Shown: piece after piece, positions 34,927 through 44,527 of the stretch
How the letters are laid out: each line of letters begins with the position of its first letter
Numbering within the stretch: the stretch's first letter is position 1
Assembly: GCF_001485415.1 (NCBI RefSeq)
Contig: NZ_BCMQ01000016.1
Location: 1 to 64,000 of the forward strand
Length of the DNA stretch: 64,000 nt
Direction: 5' to 3'
From: Myroides odoratimimus
Lineage (GTDB): Bacteria > Bacteroidota > Bacteroidia > Flavobacteriales > Flavobacteriaceae
Notes under the pieces: model-generated
Told to the model about the DNA's origin: nothing
The model's database searches: none
Seen by the model: the letters and a program-made list of their open reading frames with translations, nothing else
Position numbers and translations under genes: made by a program

Positions 34927-37900
34927 ATGAAAAACAACTACAAAAAAATTAAGTTTCCTGTAATAGCGCTAGCTTGTCTGATGTGGTCAAATATTACTCT
35001 AGGACAATCACCTTCTCAAATTAATTTAGCACTACCTAAAAGTGAATTAACAATCAATGAATTAATAAAAACAATAGAGAAACAAACTTCTATTAAGATT
35101 TACTATACTGATGAATTACCTCAGAGTACTAAGGTAAACTTTAGTAGTAAAACACTTACTCTTCAACAAATATTAAGTTCATTACAAGCCAAAGTTAATC
35201 TATCTTATAAATTAGAGGACAATCTACTTTCTATCAAAAAAGGGAACTCTTCTATTGCTTTAAGTATGCTTAAAGGAAGAGTATTGGACAACAATGGACT
35301 TACATTACCTGGAGCAACCATAGAAAACTTAAGTAATATACAGTCTACCATTACTGACTTAGATGGAAACTTTGATATCAAAGCAAATCCAAATGACTTA
35401 ATAAAAGTCTCTTTTATTGGTTTTCAAGATCAAATGGTAAAGGCTTCTTCTATGATGAATATCAAAATGAGAGAAGAAGCGTCTAATCTAGATGAGATTG
35501 TAGTAATTGGTTATGGGACAGCTAAGAAGAAAGATATTACAGGTTCAGTAGGACAAGTTAGTGGAGATGCAATAGAACAGCGAAATACAACACAGCTTTC
35601 GCAGGCTCTTCAAGGACAACTATCAGGAGTAATGGTAACGCGTAACTCAAGTAAAACTGGTGCTAAAGCTAATATCAAAGTTCGTGGTGTGACTACTATA
35701 GGTAATACAGATCCATTAATCGTTGTAGATGGAGTGGCACAAGATGATATGGATCAAGTAAACACTAATGATATCGAAGAAATATCTGTCTTAAAAGATG
35801 CAGCAGCGGCTTCTATTTATGGAGCTAGAGCAGCAGCAGGAGTTATTTTAATTACAACTAAACGCGCTAAAGATAACGAATTTTACTTCTCTTATAAATC
35901 TGATTACGCCTTTGAAAAACCTACGATGATGCCTAAGTCTGTTGGTTATAACCGCTACATGGAGATGATCAATGAAATGTCTTGGAATGATGCAGGTACA
36001 GCTCCTGGAGGAGAATATGGTATCTATAGCAAACAAGACATAGACAATTGGTATCAGAATAACTTAGAGAACCCTAATAAATACCCTATTACAGACTGGC
36101 AAGATCTATTGCTAAAAGATTCTGCTGCAAAAGAAAGACACTCCTTCTCTCTTTCTGGTGGTGGTGAGCGAATTAAGACGCGTGCAAGTGTAGATTATGA
36201 GAATATCAAAGCAATTTATGATATTGAGAATTACAAAAGAATTATGACTCGTGTAAATAACAATATCAAGGTTAATGATTTTATCTCTGGAGATATTGAT
36301 TTATCATATAATACAACCCAACAAACTTCCCCTGTTAATGACCCTGTATGGGAAGCTATGCGTTATGCTCCTGTATATGCTGCTACTTGGCAAGATGGAA
36401 GAATAGCTGAAGGAAAATCAGGTTCTAATGCCTATGCTAGTTTGTATCATGGAGGAACTAAAAGACATCACTCTGATAAAATATACGGAAGAGTAGCCTT
36501 GAACTTTACGCCAATTCAAGATTTAAAAGTTTCATTAGTTTTAGCCCCACAACTAGCTTTTGATAGAAGAAAGAACTTTACAAAAAAAATAGAATATTAT
36601 GATGCTGAGAGCCCTGAACGCTTCTCAGGCTATATAAATGGTCATACAAACAATACTTTAATCGAGAATAGAAACGAAAGCAAAATACTGACAAAACAAG
36701 TGCTTGCTACTTACACTAAAGATCTAAAAAAACATAGTATTAATCTATTATTAGGGTATGAAGATAATTATTCTTCTATAGATAATTTAGGCGCTAAAGC
36801 AATGAATATGGAATTGCCTAATTTTCCATATTTAGACCTTGCTCCTGTAGAATTTATGACTAACTCTGGTGATAAAACAGAGACAGCTTATCAATCTCTT
36901 TTCTCTAGATTAATCTATTCATTTGACAACAAATATCATTTGCAAGCTAATATTCGTAGAGATGGTTCTTCACGCTTTCACAAAGATCACAGATGGGGGA
37001 TATTCCCTTCTTTTTCTGCAGGATGGACAGTATCAGAAGAAAACTTCATGAAAAACCAAAATGTAATAAGCTACTTAAAACTTAGAGGTTCTTGGGGTAC
37101 TCTAGGAAATGAACGAATCGGAAACTATCCATATCAATCTTCAATCAATTTTTCTAATACCTTATTCTATAAAGACAACCAGATTATCTCTGCTCTAACT
37201 GCTGCTCAAACGCAATATGCTATCCAGAACATCACTTGGGAAACAACAGAATCAATTGATTTTGGTTTGGATATTAATTTCTTAAGAAATCGCCTTAGTA
37301 TCACAGCTGATTATTATAAAAAGAAGACACGAGATATGCTATTAGAGTTAGAGGTTCCTGCTTTTATGGGATTTGAAAACCCTCAACAAAACGCTGGTAA
37401 TATGCATACTGAAGGTTGGGACTTAGATATTAATTGGCGAGATCAGATTGGTGACCTAAAATACTCTATAGGAGCTAATCTATCAGACTCTAGAACCACT
37501 ATGGGGGATTTGGGAGGACGTATCGTTATGTCTAATGGAAAAATCATAAGACAAGGAACTTCATTTAACGAATGGTATGGATATATTTCTGATGGTCTAT
37601 TTCAAAATAAAGAACAAATAGATAATAGCCCTAAACTATCTAATGCTGTAAAACCAGGAGATATTAAATATCTAGATATAAGTGGACCTGATGGTGTTCC
37701 TGATGGAAGCATATCACCAGATTATGATCGTGTGCCTTTAGGTTCTTCACTACCTCGTTACATATTTGGTGGACATATTAACCTTGATTACAAAGGAGTG
37801 GAATTAGGAATAGCTTTCCAAGGAGTTGGAAAACAAAAAAGTCTATTGACAGAAAACCAAATCAGACCTTTCCAATCTTCATGGACAAGTCCAATGCAAG

Positions 37901-38238
37901 AGATAGATGGTCAATACTGGAGCCCATACAATACTGTGGAACAAAATCTAAATGCTAAATACCCTAGATTATCGCATGTAAGCGCAGAAAACAACAATTA
38001 TAAAATGTCTGATTTCTGGTTAATTAATGGAGCTTATTTCCGTATTAAGAATATCACTTTAGCTTATAATTTCCCTAAAGATTTAGTAAACTCAGTGCAT
38101 TTAGACAAGCTTAAAGTATTTATTTCTCTAAACGACTATTTTACATTCAGTAATTTTCCAAAGGGATATGATCCAGAATCAACATATAATGCATACATCG
38201 CTAAATCATTCAACTTCGGGGTATCTGTTAACTTCTAA
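34927..38238 (+). CDS. SusC/RagA TonB-dependent receptor with STN domain
   Basis: 1103 residues. Signal peptide (about 1-26), STN domain (about 32-105, SELTINELIKTIEKQTSIKI), carboxypeptidase-like domain (about 112-187), plug (VVIGYGTAKKKDITGSVGQV) and a long barrel ending with SFNFGVSVNF. The STN domain implies control through the FecR/sigma pair just upstream. Only moderately similar to the SusC at 27419, so the two transporters likely take different but related ligands. Confidence 0.95.
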   Translation: MKNNYKKIKFPVIALACLMWSNITLGQSPSQINLALPKSELTINELIKTIEKQTSIKIYYTDELPQSTKVNFSSKTLTLQQILSSLQAKVNLSYKLEDNLLSIKKGNSSIALSMLKGRVLDNNGLTLPGATIENLSNIQSTITDLDGNFDIKANPNDLIKVSFIGFQDQMVKASSMMNIKMREEASNLDEIVVIGYGTAKKKDITGSVGQVSGDAIEQRNTTQLSQALQGQLSGVMVTRNSSKTGAKANIKVRGVTTIGNTDPLIVVDGVAQDDMDQVNTNDIEEISVLKDAAAASIYGARAAAGVILITTKRAKDNEFYFSYKSDYAFEKPTMMPKSVGYNRYMEMINEMSWNDAGTAPGGEYGIYSKQDIDNWYQNNLENPNKYPITDWQDLLLKDSAAKERHSFSLSGGGERIKTRASVDYENIKAIYDIENYKRIMTRVNNNIKVNDFISGDIDLSYNTTQQTSPVNDPVWEAMRYAPVYAATWQDGRIAEGKSGSNAYASLYHGGTKRHHSDKIYGRVALNFTPIQDLKVSLVLAPQLAFDRRKNFTKKIEYYDAESPERFSGYINGHTNNTLIENRNESKILTKQVLATYTKDLKKHSINLLLGYEDNYSSIDNLGAKAMNMELPNFPYLDLAPVEFMTNSGDKTETAYQSLFSRLIYSFDNKYHLQANIRRDGSSRFHKDHRWGIFPSFSAGWTVSEENFMKNQNVISYLKLRGSWGTLGNERIGNYPYQSSINFSNTLFYKDNQIISALTAAQTQYAIQNITWETTESIDFGLDINFLRNRLSITADYYKKKTRDMLLELEVPAFMGFENPQQNAGNMHTEGWDLDINWRDQIGDLKYSIGANLSDSRTTMGDLGGRIVMSNGKIIRQGTSFNEWYGYISDGLFQNKEQIDNSPKLSNAVKPGDIKYLDISGPDGVPDGSISPDYDRVPLGSSLPRYIFGGHINLDYKGVELGIAFQGVGKQKSLLTENQIRPFQSSWTSPMQEIDGQYWSPYNTVEQNLNAKYPRLSHVSAENNNYKMSDFWLINGAYFRIKNITLAYNFPKDLVNSVHLDKLKVFISLNDYFTFSNFPKGYDPESTYNAYIAKSFNFGVSVNF

Positions 38239-38249
38239 TATTATCTAAA

Positions 38250-39935
38250 ATGAAAAAAATACTTTATATACTTAGCTTACTTATCTTTACATGCAGTTGT
38301 GCTGATTTAGATTTAAACCCTCCTTCTAGTGCTTCTTCAGAAAATTGGTATTCTGATAAAAATGAATACGAACTTTCTATTAATGATTTTTACAGAGAAT
38401 ACCTTTGGAATCTTGAAACAGGCTGGGCTGGTGAACGATTAACAGATAACTGGTCTCAAAGACAAGTAATGAATGAATATGCTGCTGGTACCATTAATAG
38501 TGAATGGGGTACAAGTGCTGCATTGTGGAAGAATACTTATAAGGGAATTGCTAGAGCAAATACTATATTAGAAAACTTAACGCAAAACAGAGGTAATCTA
38601 TCAGAAGTAGATAGAAAACAGTTTGAAGCTGAAGCACGTGCCTTTAGAGCTATATTCTACGGTAGATTACTGTTTTTCTTTGGCGATGTTCCTTTTTATA
38701 CTCAAACGCTTACGATAGAGGAGGCTTTCAAAATGGGAAGAACTGATAAAAAAATTATTTTACAAGAAGTGTACAATGATTTTAACTTTGCAATCAATAA
38801 CCTACCTATTAAGTACAATGGAACACAGAATTCAAGATTGACAAAAGGTGCAGCATTAGCGTTTAAGGCAAAAACAGCATTAAATCTTCACGATTATGAA
38901 ATAGCACGTAAGGCTGCTGAAGAGTGTATAAAACTAAATAATTATAAGCTACACAGTAATTATGGAGAATATTTCCTTTCTAAAACTAAGAATTCTTCTG
39001 AAACTGTGTTTGCTATTCCACGTTCTGCTCAACATAATTCTATATTCTCAGTTAAGAATTTCTATACTAGAAATGCTGGTGGAAGCTCTGTAGCACAACC
39101 TTCTTGGGAATTATTTGCTACTTATCTATGCACGGATGGGAAAACAATAGATCAATCTCCTCTTTTTGATCCTCAAAACCCATTTAAAAACAGAGATCCG
39201 AGATTAAAAGAAACTATAGTAGAATTTGGTACTGATCACCTTGGATATATTTATGATCCTAACCCTTACTCTACTAATGTCCTTAACACTACAACAGGTA
39301 AGCAAGTAAAAAATAAAGACACAAGATCTGTAGATACCTATGCTTCTTATAATGGATTAACACTAAAAAAAGGAGTTGATACAGACTGGTCTGATGATTC
39401 TTATTCTGATGCTGACATTGTTATTATGAGATATGCTGATGTATTGCTAATGTATGCAGAGGCAAAAATAGAACTAAACCAATTAGATAGCGAAATGCTT
39501 AAAGCGTTTAACCAAGTAAGAGCACGCGCTTATAATGACTCTGGTATTACTGCTCCATTACTTACTATCTCATCACAAACTGAAATGAGAAAATACCTTA
39601 GAATAGAAAGAAGAGTAGAATTTGCTTGGGAAAATAGAAGAATTGAAGATATTATGCGTTGGAAACATGCCGAAATCGCCCTAACTAGACCAAATTATGG
39701 TATGTTAGACCCTGACAAACTAAAAAAAGAAGTAGTTGATAAAGGACTGTGGTTCTGGTCAGAAACACCAACCATAGATGAAAATGGATTACCTGTATTT
39801 GACGGATTACTTAGTAAAGGAAAAATAAAAGTATTAGCCACCAGGGCTTTTGATAAGAATAAGCAATACTTATGGCCTATTCCGTCAAAAGAAATTATTA
39901 TCAATTCTAACCTTACCCAAAACCCTGGTTATTAA
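38250..39935 (+). CDS. SusD/RagB-family nutrient-binding lipoprotein
   Basis: 561 residues. Lipobox FTCSCADLD (about C16). SusD landmarks: FEAEARAFRAIFYGRLLFFF followed by GDVPFY (about 126-151), IVIMRYADVLLMYAEAKIEL (about 390-409) and YLRIERRVEFAWENRRIEDI (near residue 450). It pairs with the SusC gene 11 bp upstream and is followed after one base by a phosphoesterase gene, so it probably presents a phosphate ester to the channel. Confidence 0.95.
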   Translation: MKKILYILSLLIFTCSCADLDLNPPSSASSENWYSDKNEYELSINDFYREYLWNLETGWAGERLTDNWSQRQVMNEYAAGTINSEWGTSAALWKNTYKGIARANTILENLTQNRGNLSEVDRKQFEAEARAFRAIFYGRLLFFFGDVPFYTQTLTIEEAFKMGRTDKKIILQEVYNDFNFAINNLPIKYNGTQNSRLTKGAALAFKAKTALNLHDYEIARKAAEECIKLNNYKLHSNYGEYFLSKTKNSSETVFAIPRSAQHNSIFSVKNFYTRNAGGSSVAQPSWELFATYLCTDGKTIDQSPLFDPQNPFKNRDPRLKETIVEFGTDHLGYIYDPNPYSTNVLNTTTGKQVKNKDTRSVDTYASYNGLTLKKGVDTDWSDDSYSDADIVIMRYADVLLMYAEAKIELNQLDSEMLKAFNQVRARAYNDSGITAPLLTISSQTEMRKYLRIERRVEFAWENRRIEDIMRWKHAEIALTRPNYGMLDPDKLKKEVVDKGLWFWSETPTIDENGLPVFDGLLSKGKIKVLATRAFDKNKQYLWPIPSKEIIINSNLTQNPGY

Positions 39936-39936
39936 A

Positions 39937-41052
39937 ATGAAGTGTTTGTATAGTTTATATTTCCAAATAGGGGTGCTTTTTTTATTAGCATCCCCTATTT
40001 CTTTTGCTCAACAATACGCGACAAAAGTAGAGTTAGACCAGCCAAACTCTTGGTCTATGATTTTAATTCCTGATATTCAAAACTATTCTAAATATAGCCA
40101 AAATCAACCTATACTAGACCTTATTAATAGATGGATAGAGGCTAATATAGATCAACTAAATATTAAAATGGTACTGTGCACTGGTGACTTAGTAGAACAA
40201 GATGATGTAATCCTTCCTGGATTAAATGGAAATCTCTCTTCTAAGCAACAATGGGAGTTTATAGATAAATCCTTTACTATCTTAGATCATAAGATTCCTT
40301 ATATTCTAGCAACAGGAAATCACGATTACACCATAGACTCTAAAGGAACGAGAACTACCCAATATGACAAGTACTTCCCTATAACTAAGAATTACTTAAA
40401 TCAAAAACATCTTGTACAACATGGACTTAATGAGCATAACTTACCTACGCTAACGAATGCCATGTATGAGTTTAAAGGAATTAACAATAAAGATTACCTG
40501 ATTGTCAACCTAGAATACGCTCCACGAAACACAACCCTAAACTGGGCAAATGAAATTCTAAAATTTAAACAATATGAAAATCATCAAATCGTCTTGTTAA
40601 CACACGCCTATCTCAATCGCAATGATACAAGATTAGAAGGAGATAACAAATGGATAATCTTTGAACCTTACTTTAAGGATAAAAAAGAAAGAAAATCAGA
40701 CAGAATATTACTCCCTGAATCTAATAATGGAGAACAGATTTGGAATAAAATAGTAAAAGAAACAAAGAATATGCAATTAGTCCTATCTGGACATATTTCG
40801 GGAGAAGGATATAGAGTAGATAAAAACAACTTTGGACAAGAAGTACACCAGATGCTCTTTGATATGCAATCAGAAGGTGGCGGCCATCAAGGTAACGGAG
40901 GAGACGGCTTTATAAGAATATTAGAATTCTATGACGACAATAGAACTATTAAGGTTAAGACCTTCTCTCCTCTATTTGGTATCTCCCCAAAAACAGCTCA
41001 TTTAGCTCATAAAAGAGATGAAAGAAATCAATACCTAATTCATTTAGATTAA
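39937..41052 (+). CDS. Secreted calcineurin-like phosphoesterase
   Basis: 371 residues from the ATG at 39937, just after the SusD stop; this start gives a clean signal peptide (MKCLYSLYFQIGVLFLLASP then ISFAQ), while an upstream in-frame Met lies inside susD. Metallophosphoesterase motifs: LIPDIQNYSKY, CTGDLVEQDD, ATGNHDYT, LLTHAYLN and LVLSGHISGEG; the final GHxH is GHIS, so one metal ligand may differ. It ends the second SusCD operon and should act on the phosphate ester imported or processed by it. A terminator follows (41073). Confidence 0.88.
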   Translation: MKCLYSLYFQIGVLFLLASPISFAQQYATKVELDQPNSWSMILIPDIQNYSKYSQNQPILDLINRWIEANIDQLNIKMVLCTGDLVEQDDVILPGLNGNLSSKQQWEFIDKSFTILDHKIPYILATGNHDYTIDSKGTRTTQYDKYFPITKNYLNQKHLVQHGLNEHNLPTLTNAMYEFKGINNKDYLIVNLEYAPRNTTLNWANEILKFKQYENHQIVLLTHAYLNRNDTRLEGDNKWIIFEPYFKDKKERKSDRILLPESNNGEQIWNKIVKETKNMQLVLSGHISGEGYRVDKNNFGQEVHQMLFDMQSEGGGHQGNGGDGFIRILEFYDDNRTIKVKTFSPLFGISPKTAHLAHKRDERNQYLIHLD

Positions 41053-41072
41053 TCAAAACCTTTCAACAACAA

Positions 41073-41107
41073 AAATCGCCAAGACTATTTCTTGGTGATT
41101 TTTTATT
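41073..41107 (+). terminator. Terminator of the plus-strand SusCD operon
   Basis: AATCGCCAAGA / TCTTGGTGATT (one G-T pair) with a five-base loop, followed by a run of T from 41099. It starts 21 bp after the phosphoesterase stop codon. Confidence 0.8.
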
Positions 41108-41570
41108 TATACCTCATCCTCTTAAAAACACCCTCTTAATGCCCAGTCATAAGTACTTCCTGTCATTTCTATATTACAAGTCCCAATACTATACTGTTCA
41201 GATCATCTAATATTAAATTCTGAATACTAGCCAAAGTTACTTTCACTCTTAAAACTCTCTTCCTAAAACCCTCCCAAAACCTTAAAATTGCGATGATTTA
41301 AAGTGAACTTATAATTTACATAAACACTGACTTCTTTGTAATTCTTGGTTTTAATTATTTGTATTTAATTAGTTTGCTCTGAAGTAATTACCTTAAACCA
41401 TAGCACCCTAATATAGCAAGTACTTATTCCTCTGATTCTTTTTCTATACACATAACTTACATACACATCTAAATCTTCTAAAGGTTAAAATAAATTCATC
41501 TTTGATAGTCCAATAAATACTATTAAAAATCAAACCTTTTAATTACATCCAACGAGCGTGCAAAATATCT
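41108..41570. other. Gene-free stretch
   Basis: About 460 AT-rich bases between two terminators of convergent genes. No gene, repeat or RNA was recognised. Confidence 0.5.
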
Positions 41571-41597
41571 AAAAAAAGCAACCCTCAGGTTGCTTTG
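41571..41597 (-). terminator. Terminator of the small hydrolase gene
   Basis: GCAACC-CTCA-GGTTGC stem, followed on the minus strand by seven T (complement of 41571-41577). It lies just past the stop at 41603. Confidence 0.8.
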
Positions 41598-41602
41598 CTA
41601 TT

Positions 41603-42166
41603 TTAGTTTACTTCTACTTCTGGTCTAACACTCTTATTGACAATATAACCTATTATATAGCCAACATAATTGATAAACCCTTCTAACCTGTGATTATCCT
41701 CTACATAAATCACAGTACTATTAGAAGCATTATTCTTTACATCGAAACTACTATAATCAATTACCTCATCTTCTTTAGCCATAATCACTAAAGCGTCCTC
41801 TACATTGTTTATTTTTATTAAACTCTCTTGAAGATTCTCTGTAAACTGTAGATCAGCATTAAGACGTTTATCATAATCTAGCAATGGACTAGTTAGTACT
41901 AATATTGTCTTTAACCCTAACGCTTTACGAGCTTCTCTTACTTGGTACGCTAGATTAGCTCCAGTAGAGTCTCCTACTAAAATGATTTGTTCAATCTCTG
42001 CTGTCTGTCTTACAGCTGTTTGTAATAACAACTTAAAATCTGTGTTCTCATCCCATTCAAAAACCGCAGCCGGAAAGTCTGGCAAAGATTCTTTTATATT
42101 ATAAAATTTACGTGATTCTCTGTTTGATCCATATCCATGGATATATAATAAAAAAAGGTTGTCCAT
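41603..42166 (-). CDS. Small alpha/beta-hydrolase (YqiA/UPF0227-like esterase)
   Basis: 187 residues, no signal peptide. YIHGYGSNRESRKF (about 8-21) supplies the oxyanion/HGxxS region and LVGDSTGANLAYQV (about 63-76) the GxSxG-like nucleophile elbow (GDSTG). A histidine near the C-terminus (EDNHRLEG) completes a triad with an acidic residue (AKEDEVIDY). Small esterases of this YqiA/YcfP type cut acyl or thioester substrates in the cytoplasm. Own terminator at 41571-41597. Confidence 0.82.
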   Translation of the reverse strand: MDNLFLLYIHGYGSNRESRKFYNIKESLPDFPAAVFEWDENTDFKLLLQTAVRQTAEIEQIILVGDSTGANLAYQVREARKALGLKTILVLTSPLLDYDKRLNADLQFTENLQESLIKINNVEDALVIMAKEDEVIDYSSFDVKNNASNSTVIYVEDNHRLEGFINYVGYIIGYIVNKSVRPEVEVN

Positions 42167-42414
42167 TATCTATATTTAATTATCGAATAGTAATTCTTTA
42201 TACTATCAAGGGCTAAATGTACATTTATCTTCTACATATTCCACCCTTTTTTTAAAAAAATATCTCTACAAAGCCCATTTAAATATTTATTATGCAATAA
42301 GTCCAAAATAAAAATCGCATTATTAACATTTCTAACCTAAATTAATTTGTATCTTGTTAGAAGATTTCTTACCCACTCAACTAACGATAATGTAACCAAA
42401 AAAACAAAACCGTT

Positions 42415-43041
42415 ATGAAACAAGCGAATCAACAAGTGCTAAATGCATTACTATCTCCTGAGGAGTACACGCGTATTCTACAAAGTACTAAAGATACCAT
42501 ACCTGAAGATGCCTTATTTAACTTCTTGCTTAAAAACAAAATCTTATATGAAGTCAATGTTAATGCTCCGCATCTAGATAGTGATGCCATTTCTTTTATC
42601 AGCCAAAGAATGAATACACTAGGTGAAGATTTCGTAATCAATGAAAAGAAATTAGACAAAAAAGTCTCTAAAGCTGTAAAAAAAGAAAAGATCGACAAAG
42701 GGGAAGCTCTTGCTTATATGATTAATCAAATCCGTAAGAAACTACCTAAAAATTATACGGTCTGCAATTTAGAGAGAGGAGATGAAGCTTATTATATAGG
42801 AGTAATCAAGAAAAAAGAACTCAAAAAGATAAGTAAGTTGAACCTTGACTTTGGGGTATTCCATAAATTTATAACAACACCTGATAAAGAGCCCTTCTAT
42901 GTTATAGAATGCTCGTGTGGTACTACTTATATATGGGAAACTCAAGAAGAAGATGTAGATCCTAGCAAAGGCGTTTGTCATAATTGTGGTAAATCATTTG
43001 CAGATCAAAATACACATCTTAGCAATGAAATAAAAGAATAA
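42415..43041 (+). CDS. Unrecognised protein with C-terminal zinc ribbon
   Basis: 208 residues, cytoplasmic. The last third has two cysteine pairs, ECSCGTTYIW (about 162-171) and GVCHNCGKSF (about 184-193), a C-x-C...C-x-x-C zinc-ribbon pattern. The first part is helical and lysine-rich (KLDKKVSKAVKKEKIDKGEA). No known domain recognised. It precedes the lipoprotein pair on the same strand by 50 bp but differs in type, so co-function is uncertain. Possibly a nucleic-acid or protein-binding regulator. Confidence 0.65.
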   Translation: MKQANQQVLNALLSPEEYTRILQSTKDTIPEDALFNFLLKNKILYEVNVNAPHLDSDAISFISQRMNTLGEDFVINEKKLDKKVSKAVKKEKIDKGEALAYMINQIRKKLPKNYTVCNLERGDEAYYIGVIKKKELKKISKLNLDFGVFHKFITTPDKEPFYVIECSCGTTYIWETQEEDVDPSKGVCHNCGKSFADQNTHLSNEIKE

Positions 43042-43091
43042 ATATATCTAGGTATTGTCTATCTTTACTTTATGATTAATGTTATTTAGAA

Positions 43092-43697
43092 ATGATTAAA
43101 TTCAGTAGATTATTTATTCCGCTATTATCACTAGGTCTTCTTACTATTAGTTGTAGTAGTGATGATGATATTAAAATCACTCCACCTGTAGAAGAGGAAA
43201 TTATTGATCTAACAGAGCCTCATACCTATAGTTTTAGCTCTGTATTTATAGAACAGCAAAGTACCTTCATAGATAAAGCAATTACCAATCAAGGGACAAT
43301 AACTTTGGACCAAGATTGGGAAAAGGAAATAGAAGCTATCCGACCTGTATCCATGACATTAGATGGAGAGCGCCTACGTGTAATACTAAACAATGGTAAG
43401 GATACAAACTATGTGATCAAACTGATAGAGCGTACCATCTACTTTATCAGAGGTGATGGCGTTCTTCTACCAGCTGCTACACTTGCAGAGGATAATAAAA
43501 GTATAACACTATACTCTTCTTTCTATCAAATAGATGGATTAGACAAGGTTTCATTAATGACACAAAAAGAAGAAATACACGACTATCAAGCAATCGATTT
43601 ATTATCCTTTACCAAACAATTCTATCATCTAAAAGATATTAAAGGAAAGTATTTACGCATTTCACTTGAATATAAAATAGTACAAGGAGCTCCATGA
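43092..43697 (+). CDS. Lipoprotein, paralogue 1 beside the CDC-like gene
   Basis: 201 residues. The lipobox LTISCSSDDD (about C17) with the following SSDDD acidic stretch is the usual signal for surface export in Flavobacteriaceae. Downstream paralogue (43904) is similar through the whole length: ITLYSSFYQIDG against LSVYSSFFRIKG and FYHLKDIKGKYLRI against YNHLKNTSGKYLKV. No named domain. Placed before a CDC-like toxin gene, it is a candidate immunity or partner lipoprotein, by analogy with surface lipoproteins that protect CDCL-producing Bacteroides. A terminator overlaps its stop codon (43683-43709), so it has its own transcript. Confidence 0.72.
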   Translation: MIKFSRLFIPLLSLGLLTISCSSDDDIKITPPVEEEIIDLTEPHTYSFSSVFIEQQSTFIDKAITNQGTITLDQDWEKEIEAIRPVSMTLDGERLRVILNNGKDTNYVIKLIERTIYFIRGDGVLLPAATLAEDNKSITLYSSFYQIDGLDKVSLMTQKEEIHDYQAIDLLSFTKQFYHLKDIKGKYLRISLEYKIVQGAP

Positions 43698-43709
43698 GCT
43701 CCTTTTTTT
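43683..43709 (+). terminator. Terminator overlapping the stop codon of lipoprotein 1
   Basis: AAGGAGCT-CCATG-AGCTCCTT followed by T. The stop TGA (43695-43697) lies inside the hairpin. The same hairpin sequence recurs after the CDC-like gene (45421-45449). Confidence 0.85.
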
Positions 43710-43840
43710 ATTACTTTTTAATTATTTTTCAAAAGACATATTTTGACATAATCATCAGTACTTATATCAACATCAACTAAATAGTATTACACATATTTTT
43801 ACGCAATCTTCTTTACGGTATAAATCACACAATTGAGGAT

Positions 43841-43857
43841 AATTAACATTGTTAATT
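43841..43857. promoter_or_regulatory. Inverted repeat upstream of lipoprotein 2
   Basis: AATTAAC-ATT-GTTAATT, a perfect 7-bp inverted repeat 46 bp before the ATG at 43904, in the promoter region. Candidate operator. Confidence 0.35.
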
Positions 43858-43903
43858 TTAACAAAAACACATATCTGACACCTTGTAACAAACACGAATT
43901 GAT

Positions 43904-44521
43904 ATGATACGTACCACTGTAAAATTATTTAGCCTGTGTCTAGCCATAGGAGTTATTACTGCTTCTTGTAGCAGTGATGACAGCAGCCCAGTAAAGCCAC
44001 CTATTGTTGATCCAGAAAAACCGGAGCCAGAGAAACCTGAGCCTGCCACAGCAATTACTTTTGACTTCAGTGCTCAGAATGTTGTTAAGCAAGTATCTTT
44101 TAAAGACAATGCGACTACAGATCTAGGAACTACTGTCTCTAAAGAATGGGAACCTACTCTAGCCTACTTAAAACCTATCCAACTAACCTTAGATAAAGAA
44201 AAACTAGTGGTTACTTATAACGAAAGTAAAGTAAAAGAATATACTGTAAAAATAGAGAATAACAATATCGTTATTCAAGCGACTAAAGACTATCCATCTT
44301 ATACTTTCGCTAAAATATCAGAGGATAAAAAGAGTCTATCTGTATACTCTTCGTTCTTCCGTATTAAGGGAGCACATAAGACATTAAATGTAAACAACGT
44401 AACTTCTCTTCAAGAATACGGAGAAGTAGACTTTACTACATTTGCTAATAAGTATAATCACTTAAAGAACACAAGTGGTAAATACTTGAAAGTTGAATTT
44501 AAATACACTCAAAAAAACTAA
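43904..44521 (+). CDS. Lipoprotein, paralogue 2 beside the CDC-like gene
   Basis: 205 residues. Lipobox ITASCSSDDSS (about C21), then a Pro/Glu-rich spacer (DPEKPEPEKPEP, about residues 37-48) that may hold the domain away from the membrane, then the domain shared with the 43092 protein. It ends 6 bp before the CDC-like gene, so the two are cotranscribed, which favours a direct role with that protein, for example binding and neutralising it at the cell surface. Confidence 0.75.
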   Translation: MIRTTVKLFSLCLAIGVITASCSSDDSSPVKPPIVDPEKPEPEKPEPATAITFDFSAQNVVKQVSFKDNATTDLGTTVSKEWEPTLAYLKPIQLTLDKEKLVVTYNESKVKEYTVKIENNNIVIQATKDYPSYTFAKISEDKKSLSVYSSFFRIKGAHKTLNVNNVTSLQEYGEVDFTTFANKYNHLKNTSGKYLKVEFKYTQKN

Positions 44522-44527
44522 GACATC

